The translations under genes and the position numbers were made by a program. The notes below the pieces were generated by a model. The model was not told the DNA's origin. It was given only the letters and a program-made list of their open reading frames with translations, and did not search any database. From Streptacidiphilus sp041262525 (lineage in GTDB: Bacteria; Actinomycetota; Actinomycetes; Streptomycetales; Streptomycetaceae), in contig NZ_JBGCCK010000011.1 of NCBI RefSeq assembly GCF_041262525.1, positions 184,605 through 248,604 on the forward strand: a stretch of 64,000 bases of DNA, written 5' to 3'. Below are positions 40,216-49,368 of this stretch, piece by piece (within the stretch, counting starts at the first letter, position 1; every line of letters begins with the position of its first letter).

Positions 40216-41627
40216 GCCGCCCCGTGACTGATCTGTCGTCTCTGACTGTTCTGACTGACCTCCCCGAATCCCTGCACGTATTGAACCCCGCGACCGAGGA
40301 GCTTGTCGCGGAAGTTCCGACCGTTTCACCCGAACAGGTGGACGCCGCCGTCGGACGTGCCGCCAAGGCCCAGCTCGGCTGGGCCGCGCTGGCCCCCGGT
40401 GACCGCGCCCGCCTGCTCCGCCGCTTCGCCGACGGCATCGACGCGCGCCTCGACGAGCTCGCCGAGCTGGAGGTCACCGAGGCCGGCCACACCCTCGGCA
40501 ACGCCCGCTGGGAAGCCGGCAACGCCCGCGACCTGCTCGAATACGCCGCAGGCGGGGTCGAGCGACTGATGGGCCGACAGATCCCCGTCGCCGGGGGCCT
40601 CGACGTCACCTTCCACGAGCCGCTGGGCGTCGTCGGCGTCATCGCACCGTGGAACTTCCCGATGCCGATCGCCGCCTGGGGTTTCGCTCCCGCGCTCGCG
40701 GCCGGCAACGCGGTGCTGCTCAAGCCCGCCGAGACCACGCCGCTGACCGCGCTGCTGCTCCAGGAGATCGCGCTGGCCGCCGGGCTCCCCGAGGGTCTCT
40801 TCCAGGTGCTGCCCGGCCACGGCCGGATCACCGGGCAGGCGCTGGTCGACCACCCCGACATTCGGAAGATCGTCTTCACCGGCTCGACCGCGGTCGGCAA
40901 GCAGATCATGTCCCGCTGCGCGACCCAACTGAAGCGGGTCACCCTCGAACTCGGCGGCAAGAGCCCCAACATCGTCTTCGCCGACGCCGACCTGCAACGG
41001 GCCGCCGCCTCCGCGCCCATGTCCTTCCTGGACAACAGCGGCCAGGACTGCTGCGCCCGCACCCGGATCCTGGTCCAGCGTGAGGTCTACGACGACTTCC
41101 TGGCGCTGGTCGCCCCCGCGATCGAGGCGGTCAGGGTCGGCGACCCGCGCGACGCCGCGACCGAGATGGGCCCGCTCATCTCCGCGCTCCAGCGCGAACG
41201 CGTCCGCTCCTACCTGACGGACGACGTGCCGGTGCTCGCCCAGGGAACCGCGCCCGAGGGCCCCGGCTTCTGGCAGGCGCCGACCCTGCTCGCGCCCGAG
41301 GACCCGGGCAGCCGCGCCGCCACCGAGGAGATCTTCGGCCCCGTCGCCGTCGTCCTCCCGTTCACCGACGAGGCGGACGCGCTGCGCCTGGCCAACGCCA
41401 CCCGCTATGGCCTCTCCGGCTCGCTCTGGACGCGCGACATCGGCCGCGCGCTGCGCATGGCCCGCGGCGTCAACGCGGGCAACCTCTCCATCAACTCGCA
41501 CAGCTCCGTTCGCTACTGGACGCCCTTCGGCGGCTTCGGCGAGTCGGGCCTGGGCCGCGAGCTGGGCCCGGAGGCCCTCACCCACTTCACCGAGACCAAG
41601 AACGTCTTCATCAGCACCGAGGAGTAG
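40212..41627 (+). CDS. NAD(P)-dependent aldehyde dehydrogenase
   Basis: A 471-aa ALDH: NAD-binding APWNFPMPIAAWGF, LKPAETTP and FTGSTAVGKQ, general base in LELGGKSPN (Glu) and nucleophile in NSGQDCCARTRI (Cys). The GTG start overlaps the ligase stop (GTGA), so translation is coupled. In this locus it would oxidise the gamma-glutamylated aldehyde after amine oxidation. Confidence 0.94.
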   Translation: MSRPVTDLSSLTVLTDLPESLHVLNPATEELVAEVPTVSPEQVDAAVGRAAKAQLGWAALAPGDRARLLRRFADGIDARLDELAELEVTEAGHTLGNARWEAGNARDLLEYAAGGVERLMGRQIPVAGGLDVTFHEPLGVVGVIAPWNFPMPIAAWGFAPALAAGNAVLLKPAETTPLTALLLQEIALAAGLPEGLFQVLPGHGRITGQALVDHPDIRKIVFTGSTAVGKQIMSRCATQLKRVTLELGGKSPNIVFADADLQRAAASAPMSFLDNSGQDCCARTRILVQREVYDDFLALVAPAIEAVRVGDPRDAATEMGPLISALQRERVRSYLTDDVPVLAQGTAPEGPGFWQAPTLLAPEDPGSRAATEEIFGPVAVVLPFTDEADALRLANATRYGLSGSLWTRDIGRALRMARGVNAGNLSINSHSSVRYWTPFGGFGESGLGRELGPEALTHFTETKNVFISTEE

Positions 41628-41633
41628 AGAGCC

Positions 41634-42437
41634 GTGACCACCCCGAACCACGAAGCTCAGGAAGAGACCGTCTGCCGCCGACTCGTCGGCCGCACCGCCG
41701 TCATCACCGGCGCGGGCTCCGGCATCGGCCTCGCCACCGCCCGCCGCCTGGCCGCCGAGGGCGCGAACGTCGTCTGCGCCGATGTCGACGAGAAGGCGGG
41801 CAAGGCCGCCGCCGAGGAGGTCGGCGGGCTCTTCGTCCAGGTCGACGTCACCGACGCCGAGCAGGTCGACGCGCTGTTCAAGGCCGCGTTCGACACCTAC
41901 GGCAGCGTCGACATCGCCTTCAACAACGCCGGCATCTCCCCGCCCGACGACGACTCCATCCTCACCACCGGCCTCGACGCCTGGCGCCGGGTGCAGGAGG
42001 TCAACCTCACCTCCGTCTACCTGTGCTGCAAGGCCGCGCTGCCCTACATGCAGCGGCAGGGCAAGGGCTCGATCATCAACACCGCGAGCTTCGTCGCCAA
42101 GATGGGCGCGGCCACCTCGCAGATCTCCTACACCGCCTCCAAGGGCGGCGTGCTGGCGATGTCCCGCGAGCTGGGCGTCCAGTTCGCCCGCGAGGGCATC
42201 CGCGTCAACGCGCTCTGCCCGGGGCCGGTGAACACGCCGCTGCTGCGGGAGCTGTTCGCCAAGGACCCGGAGCGCGCCGCGCGCCGCCTGGTCCACATCC
42301 CGGTCGGCCGCTTCGCCCACGCGGAGGAGATCGCGGCGGCGGTCGCCTTCCTCGCCAGCGACGACTCGTCCTTCATCACGGCCAGCGAGTTCCTGGTCGA
42401 CGGCGGCATCTCCGGCGCCTACGTCACCCCGCTGTAG
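41634..42437 (+). CDS. SDR family oxidoreductase in amine locus
   Basis: A 267-aa classical SDR: AVITGAGSGIGLATAR, CADVDEKAG (NAD preference from the Asp after strand 2), NNAGISPP, catalytic YTASKGG, and ALCPGPVNTPLL. It starts 6 bp after the aldehyde dehydrogenase gene, likely in the same operon, and may oxidise an alcohol intermediate such as that derived from ethanolamine. Confidence 0.92.
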   Translation: MTTPNHEAQEETVCRRLVGRTAVITGAGSGIGLATARRLAAEGANVVCADVDEKAGKAAAEEVGGLFVQVDVTDAEQVDALFKAAFDTYGSVDIAFNNAGISPPDDDSILTTGLDAWRRVQEVNLTSVYLCCKAALPYMQRQGKGSIINTASFVAKMGAATSQISYTASKGGVLAMSRELGVQFAREGIRVNALCPGPVNTPLLRELFAKDPERAARRLVHIPVGRFAHAEEIAAAVAFLASDDSSFITASEFLVDGGISGAYVTPL

Positions 42438-42607
42438 GCCGCGGCGCCTTCACCGCTCGCCCGCCTGGAACGGCGGACAGGATCGCCGCCGTTCCAGGTA
42501 TGAAGGTAAGAGTGAGGCAGGGTGGGGGCACGGCGGCGGCTTGGGCTCGGCGGACGGACAGCGCGGGCTGATCGGATGCTTATCACCGAAGCGATACCTT
42601 GCGCACT

Positions 42608-43558
42608 GTGAGTGAGACTTCGCCCCCGCCCCCGGGCTGGTACCCGGACCCCAAGCCCGCCGACGCCGAACGGCCGGGCGAGCGCTGGTGGAACGGTTCC
42701 GCATGGACCGTCAACACCCGCACCGACGCGACCACGGTGTTCTTCTCCGGCGAGCCTCCGGTCAAGCCGCGTGCCCGCGGGCGCGGAACGCTCCTGGTGG
42801 GAGTGGTGGCGGCGATCGTCGGCCTGGGCGTCGGCTCGCTCGCCACCTTCCTCGCCATGGACGACGGGAACAGCAAGTCGACCACCGCGACCAGCCGCCC
42901 GAACGGCAGCGGCGGGAACGGCAACGGCGGCGACGGCCTCAACCCGTTCGGCAACGGCGGCAGCAGCGGCGGCGGCAATGGGAGCAGCGGGGGCAGCGGC
43001 GGAACCGGGGGCAAGGCGTCGGGCCTCGTCGTCGGCTTCACCGAAGGCGTCAGCTTCCTGCTCCCCAGCGGCTGGACCGGCGGCACCACCAAGACCGGCC
43101 ACGCAGTGGCCACCTTCGGTAGCTACTCCTGCCCCGGCTCGGGCACCAACACCACCTGCTCCCTCGCCGGCGCGAACACCACCACCCTGACCGCCCCCGT
43201 CAGCACCGGCGCCCAGGCGGCGGCCGAGGCGGACATCAACGCCGCCGTCAAGGAGTCCTACGGCGACGTGACGGGCCACCAGGTGCTGCTGTCCAAGAGC
43301 GTCACGGTCGCCGGCCGCTCGGGCTACCTCGTCCGCTGGCAGGTCGACGCCAAGACCGGCAACAACGGCACCGTCGAGACCGTCGTCTTCCCGAACAAGG
43401 CCGGTGACAAGCTCGTCGCCCTGCACCTGGGCTTCGACATCGCGAACAAGGCGCCCGACCTCTCCGTCATGGACCAGATCGTCTCCGGCGTCGCCGACTT
43501 CTCCGGCAGCTCCCTCAACTCCGGTGGCACCACCGGCGCACCTCCCGGCACCAGCTGA
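42608..43558 (+). CDS. DUF2510 domain membrane protein
   Basis: A 316-aa protein. The N-terminal PPPGWYPDPKPAD...ERWWNGSAWT is the DUF2510 motif common in actinobacteria. One membrane helix (TLLVGVVAAIVGLGVGSLATF, about 61-81), a Gly/Ser/Asn linker, and an extracytoplasmic domain (140-300) with paired Cys residues (SYSCPG, TTCSLAG) follow. GTG 42608 has TACCTT 7 nt upstream, so the mRNA is probably leaderless. Function unknown. Confidence 0.85.
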   Translation: MSETSPPPPGWYPDPKPADAERPGERWWNGSAWTVNTRTDATTVFFSGEPPVKPRARGRGTLLVGVVAAIVGLGVGSLATFLAMDDGNSKSTTATSRPNGSGGNGNGGDGLNPFGNGGSSGGGNGSSGGSGGTGGKASGLVVGFTEGVSFLLPSGWTGGTTKTGHAVATFGSYSCPGSGTNTTCSLAGANTTTLTAPVSTGAQAAAEADINAAVKESYGDVTGHQVLLSKSVTVAGRSGYLVRWQVDAKTGNNGTVETVVFPNKAGDKLVALHLGFDIANKAPDLSVMDQIVSGVADFSGSSLNSGGTTGAPPGTS

Positions 43559-43584
43559 CGCGGCCGGGCGTGCCGGCTACCGGG

Positions 43585-44790
43585 TCAGAGGAAGGTCTTG
43601 CCCTCGCCCCGGTAGGTCGGCACGGTCTCTGCCACCCGGTCGCCCTCGACGAGGTGCAGCTCGTCGAAGCGCTCGCACAGCTCGCCGGCCTTCGCGTGGC
43701 GGAACCAGACGCGGTCGCCGATGCGCAGGTCGTCGGCGGGGGAGCCGAGCAGCGGGGTCTGCACCTCGCCGGCGCCCTCCTGCGGGTCGTAGCGCAGGCC
43801 CTCGGGCAGATAGGGAACGGGAGAGCGGTCGGGGCCGGCCGCGCCGGAGGCGGGGTAGCCGCCGCCGAGGACGGTCACCACGCCGAGGCCGGGCCGCCGC
43901 ACCACCGGCTGCGCGAAGAGCGCCGCCGGACGGCCGCGGAAGACCCGGTAGTTGTCGAAGAGACGCGGCACGTACAGGCCCGAGCCCGCGGCCACCTCGG
44001 TCAGGCAGCTCTCCGCGACCGTGCTCTCCACGCTTCCGGTGCCGCCGCCGTTGACGAACTCCAGCTCCGCGACCTCACGTACCGCCCGCACCACGGCCTC
44101 ACGCCGCTCCGCCAGCTCGCGCCGCGCGGTCCGCTGCATGGCCTGGATCACGCGCGAGCGGAACGGCCGCCCGGCGATGGAGTCGCCGACGCCCGCGATG
44201 TGTCCCTCGTACGCCATCAGCCCGACCACGCGGAAGCCCGGCCGCTGCTCCACCAACTGGGCGAAGTCGCGCAGCGCGTCCGGCGACCGCAGCGGGGAGC
44301 GGCGCGCGCCGATCCTGACCCGGCCGCCGAGCAGCTGCAGCGCGGTGTCCAGCTCCAGGCAGACCCGGATCTCCTCCGATCCGCCGTTTCGCGCGCCGTC
44401 GATGAGGTCCAGCTGCGCGGCGTCGTCCACCAGGACGCTGATGGCTCCGGCCAGCTTGGGGTCGGCCGCGAGCTCGGCGAAGGCCGCGCGGTCGGCTGAG
44501 GGGTAGGCGAGCAGAATGTCGTCGAAGCCTTCGCGGGCCAGCCAGATCGACTCGGCCAGGGTGAAGCTCATGATCCCCTGGAAGCCGTTCTTCGCCAGCA
44601 CCCGCTCCAGCAGACTCCGGCACCGCACGGACTTGCTCGCTACCCGGATCGGCTTCCCGCTCGCGCGGCGCACGAGATCGGCGGCGTTGGCGTCGAAGGC
44701 CTCGAGGTCGACGATCGCCAGCGGCGCGTCGAGGTGTGCGGTGGCACGGTCATAGCGTGCGCGGTCGTCGGCGAGGGAGGGGGTCACCAT
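43585..44790 (-). CDS. Amino acid deaminase/aldolase, alanine-racemase fold
   Basis: A 401-aa PLP enzyme of the D-threonine aldolase/D-serine dehydratase type. The PLP Lys is in IRVASKSVRCRSLL (Lys53). The barrel continues with GIMSFTLAESIWL, LVDDAAQLDLI, VVGLMAYEGHIAG and FVNGGGTGS, then a C-terminal beta domain with VWFRHAKAGELCERF, where His and Cys could bind the metal of these enzymes. ATG 44790 was chosen; upstream frame extension runs over the next gene's promoter. Confidence 0.88.
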   Translation of the reverse strand: MVTPSLADDRARYDRATAHLDAPLAIVDLEAFDANAADLVRRASGKPIRVASKSVRCRSLLERVLAKNGFQGIMSFTLAESIWLAREGFDDILLAYPSADRAAFAELAADPKLAGAISVLVDDAAQLDLIDGARNGGSEEIRVCLELDTALQLLGGRVRIGARRSPLRSPDALRDFAQLVEQRPGFRVVGLMAYEGHIAGVGDSIAGRPFRSRVIQAMQRTARRELAERREAVVRAVREVAELEFVNGGGTGSVESTVAESCLTEVAAGSGLYVPRLFDNYRVFRGRPAALFAQPVVRRPGLGVVTVLGGGYPASGAAGPDRSPVPYLPEGLRYDPQEGAGEVQTPLLGSPADDLRIGDRVWFRHAKAGELCERFDELHLVEGDRVAETVPTYRGEGKTFL

Positions 44791-44892
44791 GGCCGAAGCC
44801 TGCCACAAGGAATTACCCCCCGGTAGGGGTTGCGGCCTACTTGTCGGTCGGCTGACCAAGTTTCCGCACGGGGGGTCGCGTAGGCTCGCGGG

Positions 44893-45627
44893 GTGCAGCG
44901 GAAGAACATCCCAGACCCGGGGTTCGCGGGTGACGACGGATCGGCCGACCCGGAGCTGGCGGAGGCGCTCGCCGCGTACGCCACGGAGCGGACGCAGGTG
45001 GCCGAGGCCCGGGTGCTGGCGCTGTTGGCGACCGCTCGGCTGATGGTCCCGATCGTGGCGGTCCTCGGCGAGGTCGAGACGGACGAGCACGGCCACCGCC
45101 ACGAGAAGACCAGCGACATGGCCGTCCCCACGATCCAGGCCCCGGACGGTCGCAAGGGTCTGCCGGCCTTCACCTCCCTCGCCGCCCTGACCCGCTGGCG
45201 GGCCGACGCCCGACCGGCGCCGGTCCCGGCGTCGCAGGCGGTACAGGCGGCGTGGAGCGAGGGCGCGGACGCCCTGCTGATCGACCTGGCCGGTCCGGTC
45301 TTCTTCGAACTGAGCGGCGCGGCGATGCGCGCGGTGGCGGAAGGCCGCGTGCACCTCACGGCGCTGGCGGACCCGGCGATCGCGGACGAGCTCCGTCTCC
45401 TGCTGAGCGGGCACGACGCGGTCGTCCGCGCGCATTTGCTTCCCAGCGAGCAGACGGATGCCCAGCTCGTCCTCATCGCCGAGCCCGGCACCCCGCCCGA
45501 AGCCTTCCAGTCCGTCGCCGCGGCCCTCGCGGCCAGCGAGCTCCTGCGCATCCGCCTGGACCGCGGCCTCGACCTCGCGGTCCTCGCGCCCAGCGCGAAC
45601 GAGCCTCCGGCCTTCTACACCCGCTGA
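44893..45627 (+). CDS. SseB family protein
   Basis: A 244-aa protein with the SseB N-terminal-domain pattern: ARVLALLATARLMVPIV, DMAVPTIQAPDGRKGLPAFTSLAAL and EGADALLIDLAGP. Common and conserved in Streptomyces, role unknown. GTG 44893 has TAGGCT 6 nt upstream and no RBS, a leaderless start. Confidence 0.88.
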   Translation: MQRKNIPDPGFAGDDGSADPELAEALAAYATERTQVAEARVLALLATARLMVPIVAVLGEVETDEHGHRHEKTSDMAVPTIQAPDGRKGLPAFTSLAALTRWRADARPAPVPASQAVQAAWSEGADALLIDLAGPVFFELSGAAMRAVAEGRVHLTALADPAIADELRLLLSGHDAVVRAHLLPSEQTDAQLVLIAEPGTPPEAFQSVAAALAASELLRIRLDRGLDLAVLAPSANEPPAFYTR

Positions 45628-45640
45628 GCTCGCACCACTA

Positions 45641-45794
45641 GGGGCGCGGGGCTCTGCTGATTTGCGCCTCCGGCGCGTGGGCGCGACAGGTCACGACGGA
45701 GGGTCCGTTGCACGACCAGGGGCGCGGGGCTCTGCTGATTTGCGCCTCCGGCGCGTGGGCGCGACAGGTCACGACGGAGTCCGTTGCACGACCA
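45641..45794. repeat. Two tandem 76-78-bp direct repeats
   Basis: Copies 45641-45718 and 45719-45794 differ by a 2-bp indel (GAGGGTCCG versus GAGTCCG). Each starts GGGGCGCGGGGCTCTGC, like palindrome copy 1, and holds CGCCTCCGGCGCGTGGGCG. They lead into palindrome copy 2, so they look like partial duplications of the same element. Confidence 0.9.
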
Positions 45795-45906
45795 GGGGCG
45801 CGGGGAACTGCGCGACAAGCCACCCACATGCGGATGGTCCTCAACGCGCAGGGCCATCCGCACCGGGTGGTTGCTCGCGCAGTTCCTCGCGCCCCTGATG
45901 GTGCAA
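45784..45906. repeat. Long intergenic palindrome, copy 2
   Basis: Arms 45784-45825 and 45865-45906 (about 42 bp, a few mismatches) contain GGGGCGCGGGGAACTGCGCG and CGCGCAGTTCCTCGCGCCCC. The loop carries GCGGATGG/CCATCCGC, a second stem. Located between the convergent SseB and DUF1844 genes, where it could terminate both. Confidence 0.85.
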
Positions 45907-45913
45907 CTCGCCC

Positions 45914-46261
45914 TCAGCTGTAAACGGGGCCCGTGAACTTCTCGCCCGGGCCCGTGCCCGGCGCGTCCGGGATGAGGGAGGCCTCGCGGAAGGCCAGCTG
46001 GAGGGACTTGAGGCCATCCCGCAGCGGCGCCGCATGGAAATTGCTGATCTCCGGCGCGCCCGCCGTCACCAGCCCGGCCAGGGCGGTGATCAGCTTACGG
46101 GCCTCGTCCAGGTCCTTGTGGGCCTCGCCGCCCTCGGCGAGGCCCAGGTTCACCGCCGCCGCGCTCATCAGGTGCACGGCGACGGTCGTGATGACCTCCA
46201 CCGCCGGCACGTCCGCGATGTCGCGGGTCAGGTCGTCGAATTCGGGGGTCTCGCCGCTCAT
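45914..46261 (-). CDS. DUF1844 domain protein
   Basis: A 115-aa protein conserved in actinobacteria: VPAVEVITTVAVHLMSAAAVNLGL followed by DLDEARKLITALAGLV. Function unknown. It is consistently near infC in Streptomyces and is divergent from the infC leader here. Confidence 0.9.
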   Translation of the reverse strand: MSGETPEFDDLTRDIADVPAVEVITTVAVHLMSAAAVNLGLAEGGEAHKDLDEARKLITALAGLVTAGAPEISNFHAAPLRDGLKSLQLAFREASLIPDAPGTGPGEKFTGPVYS

Positions 46262-46558
46262 GGGTGGATCTCACTTCGCCGGGTCGTGGAGGGTGCTGCG
46301 CTCGAATGTCTCCCCGCAGTCTGCCGGAACCACCCCCACGAGCGGGAATTCTGCGGTATCGCCGGACGCTGGTATGCTTGCAGACTGAGACCGGCCAGGT
46401 ACCGCAATGCCGTCAGGCGTACGCAGTCCCGGCCCGCAAGTGGAGGCTCCAAGCTCCCACCCGCACCGACCTCACGGTCGTCGGGTCAACGGTCCGACAC
46501 GGCGTTGCGCGCCCAGCCGTCAGGCGAGAGCGCAGCGTGGCGTCCGTTGTGCCATGGA

Positions 46559-46589
46559 GCTCCGCCTGCGCGTCATGCGGGGCTTTTTT
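46559..46589 (+). terminator. Intrinsic attenuator in infC leader
   Basis: GCTCCGC (46559-46565) pairs with GCGGGGC (46577-46583, one G-U), followed directly by six T (46584-46589). Such a U tract is rare in this GC-rich genome and lies about 115 nt before the infC start, inside a leader that may begin near 46385 (TATGCT at 46373-46378). It suggests transcriptional attenuation of the infC-rpmI-rplT operon, by L20, IF-3 or tRNA charging; the signal is unknown. Confidence 0.65.
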
Positions 46590-46704
46590 CGTGCCCGCGG
46601 TGCACTTTTGCTACACCGCGGCCCGAATGAAGCTCTGTGTGGCGGTACCCAGCCAGCTACGCGGCTGCCGCCCCGGCGGTCGCGGGTGCAACCGAGGAGG
46701 ATCC

Positions 46705-47463
46705 ATCAGCACCGAGCCCCGCATCAACGACCGGATTCGCGTCCCCGAGGTGCGACTCGTCGGTCCCAGCGGCGAGCAGGTCGGCATCGTGCCGCTGGCC
46801 AAGGCCCTTGAGCTCGCGCAGGAGTACGACCTTGACCTGGTCGAGGTCGCGGCGACGGCGCGTCCGCCCGTGTGCAAGCTCATGGACTACGGCAAGTTCA
46901 AGTACGAGTCCGCCATGAAGGCTCGTGAGGCGCGCAAGAACCAGGCGCACACGGTCATCAAGGAGATGAAGCTCCGGCCGAAGATCGACCCGCACGACTA
47001 TGACACCAAGAAGGGTCACGTCGTTCGGTTCCTCAAGCAGGGCGACAAGGTCAAGATCACGATCATGTTCCGCGGTCGTGAGCAGTCCCGCCCCGAGCTG
47101 GGCTTCCGACTGCTGCAGCGTCTCGCGGAGGACGTCCAGGACCTCGGGTTCATCGAGTCGAACCCGAAGCAGGACGGCCGCAACATGATCATGGTCCTCG
47201 GGCCCCACAAGAAGAAGACCGAGGCCATGGCCGAGGCGCGTGAGGCCCAGGCCGCCCGCAAGGCGATGCTGGCCAACGAGCCCACTCACGGCCGTCGCTC
47301 TACGGCTGACGAGGCCGGAGAGGTCGACGAGATCGAGACGACCGACGAGGTCGTCGAGGCCGACGCCGCCGAGGTCGACGAGGCACCGGTCGAGACGCAG
47401 CCCGAGGCTGTCGTCGCCGACGAGGCGCCGGTCGAGACCGGCACGGAGGCTGCGGCCAGCTAA
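46705..47463 (+). CDS. infC: Translation initiation factor IF-3
   Basis: IF-3, about 252 aa, binds the 30S subunit and checks start codons. N-domain PRINDRIRVPEVRLVGPSGEQ, linker and C-domain EMKLRPKIDPHDYDTKKGHV, FRGREQSRPELG are all present. An acidic Glu/Val/Ala-rich tail extends after about residue 205. GAGGAGG (46694-46700) is followed after 4 nt by ATC, which would be the start, as E. coli infC uses AUU. No in-frame ATG, GTG or TTG has an RBS; ATG 46627 is the nearest upstream alternative. Confidence 0.95.
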   Translation: MSTEPRINDRIRVPEVRLVGPSGEQVGIVPLAKALELAQEYDLDLVEVAATARPPVCKLMDYGKFKYESAMKAREARKNQAHTVIKEMKLRPKIDPHDYDTKKGHVVRFLKQGDKVKITIMFRGREQSRPELGFRLLQRLAEDVQDLGFIESNPKQDGRNMIMVLGPHKKKTEAMAEAREAQAARKAMLANEPTHGRRSTADEAGEVDEIETTDEVVEADAAEVDEAPVETQPEAVVADEAPVETGTEAAAS

Positions 47464-47597
47464 CGCTGCCGCACCTGCACCACCGGCTCCCGGGCACCCC
47501 GCCCGGAAGCCCCTGTCATCACGGAGCGCTCCCGCTCGTACCGCCTTCACCGAGGCGGGGCCGGGCGGGAGCGGAACGACGAGGAGAGTACGGCGAC

Positions 47598-47792
47598 ATG
47601 CCGAAGAACAAGACGCACTCCGGTGCCAGCAAGCGCTTCAAGCTCACCGGCTCCGGCAAGGTGCTGCGTCAGCGCGCCGGCCGCCGTCACCTGCTTGAGC
47701 ACAAGTCGTCCACGCTGACCCGCCGTCTCGCCGGCACCGTCGAGGTGGCCCCCGCCGACGTGAAGAAGATCAAGAAGCTTCTCGGCAAGTGA
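47598..47792 (+). CDS. rpmI: 50S ribosomal protein L35
   Basis: A 64-aa basic protein, MPKNKTHSGASKRFKLTGSG, matching bacterial L35 along its length. GAGGAGAG precedes the ATG. It lies between infC and rplT as in most bacteria. Confidence 0.97.
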   Translation: MPKNKTHSGASKRFKLTGSGKVLRQRAGRRHLLEHKSSTLTRRLAGTVEVAPADVKKIKKLLGK

Positions 47793-47885
47793 TCGCTGCC
47801 CCTGCAAGGGCACGCAGATCCTTTCGACCACATTCGTAACCGGACCGTGTGACTCCCACCGCGGTCCATATCAAGGAGTAATCAC

Positions 47886-48281
47886 GTGGCACGCGTCAAG
47901 CGGGCAGTCAACGCCCACAAGAAGCGCCGGGTCGTCCTCGAGATGGCGAGCGGCTACCGTGGCCAGCGCTCGCGCCTGTACCGCAAGGCGAAGGAGCAGG
48001 TCACCCACTCGTTCGTCTACAACTACGCCGACCGGAAGAAGCGCAAGGGCGACTTCCGTCAGCTGTGGATCCAGCGCATCAACGCTGCGGCGCGCGCGAA
48101 CGACATGACCTACAACCGCCTGATCCAGGGCCTGAAGGCTGCCAACATCGAGATCGACCGCAAGATGCTGGCCGAGCTGGCCGTCAACGACATCGCCGCG
48201 TTCGAGTCGCTGGTCGAGGCCGCTCGCAAGGCCCTGCCGGCCGACGTCAACGCGCCGAAGGCCGCCGCTGACGCCGCCTGA
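47886..48281 (+). CDS. rplT: 50S ribosomal protein L20
   Basis: A 131-aa protein (MARVKRAVNAHKKRRVVLEM, NRLIQGLKAANIEIDRKMLAELAV). L20 binds 23S rRNA early in assembly and represses its own operon in other bacteria. GTG 47886 follows AAGGAG. The C-terminal tail (about 12 residues) is longer than in E. coli. Confidence 0.97.
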   Translation: MARVKRAVNAHKKRRVVLEMASGYRGQRSRLYRKAKEQVTHSFVYNYADRKKRKGDFRQLWIQRINAAARANDMTYNRLIQGLKAANIEIDRKMLAELAVNDIAAFESLVEAARKALPADVNAPKAAADAA

Positions 48282-48312
48282 GTGACAGGCAGCGCACGTA
48301 GGTAGTGCATTG

Positions 48313-48340
48313 GGCCCGCAGGGGGTAACCCCTGCGGGCC
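48313..48340 (+). terminator. Terminator of infC-rpmI-rplT operon
   Basis: Perfect 12-bp stem GGCCCGCAGGGG/CCCCTGCGGGCC with loop GTAA, followed by TGTTCTTT. Confidence 0.9.
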
Positions 48341-48435
48341 TGTTCTTTGGCCGCCCGGCTCATGCCACCCTCGGCTCACGCCGCCCTCGGCTCACGCCGC
48401 CCCGGCCGGATCGATCCACTGGAGTGATCAGCGCG

Positions 48436-49302
<867 letters not shown>

Positions 49303-49368
49303 CTGACGCGGGTAGTGCCGTCTTCGCTAGGGTGACCATGCGGGGGCCCGGGGAGGGGAGGCGTGGCG

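Noticed and set aside
45641..45794. Direct repeats as a CRISPR array
   Set aside because: Only two adjacent 76-78-bp copies with no spacers and no cas genes.
46264..46704. N-terminal extension of IF-3 to 46264
   Set aside because: It spans the leader, including the attenuator hairpin and T run, and encodes no IF-3-like sequence.
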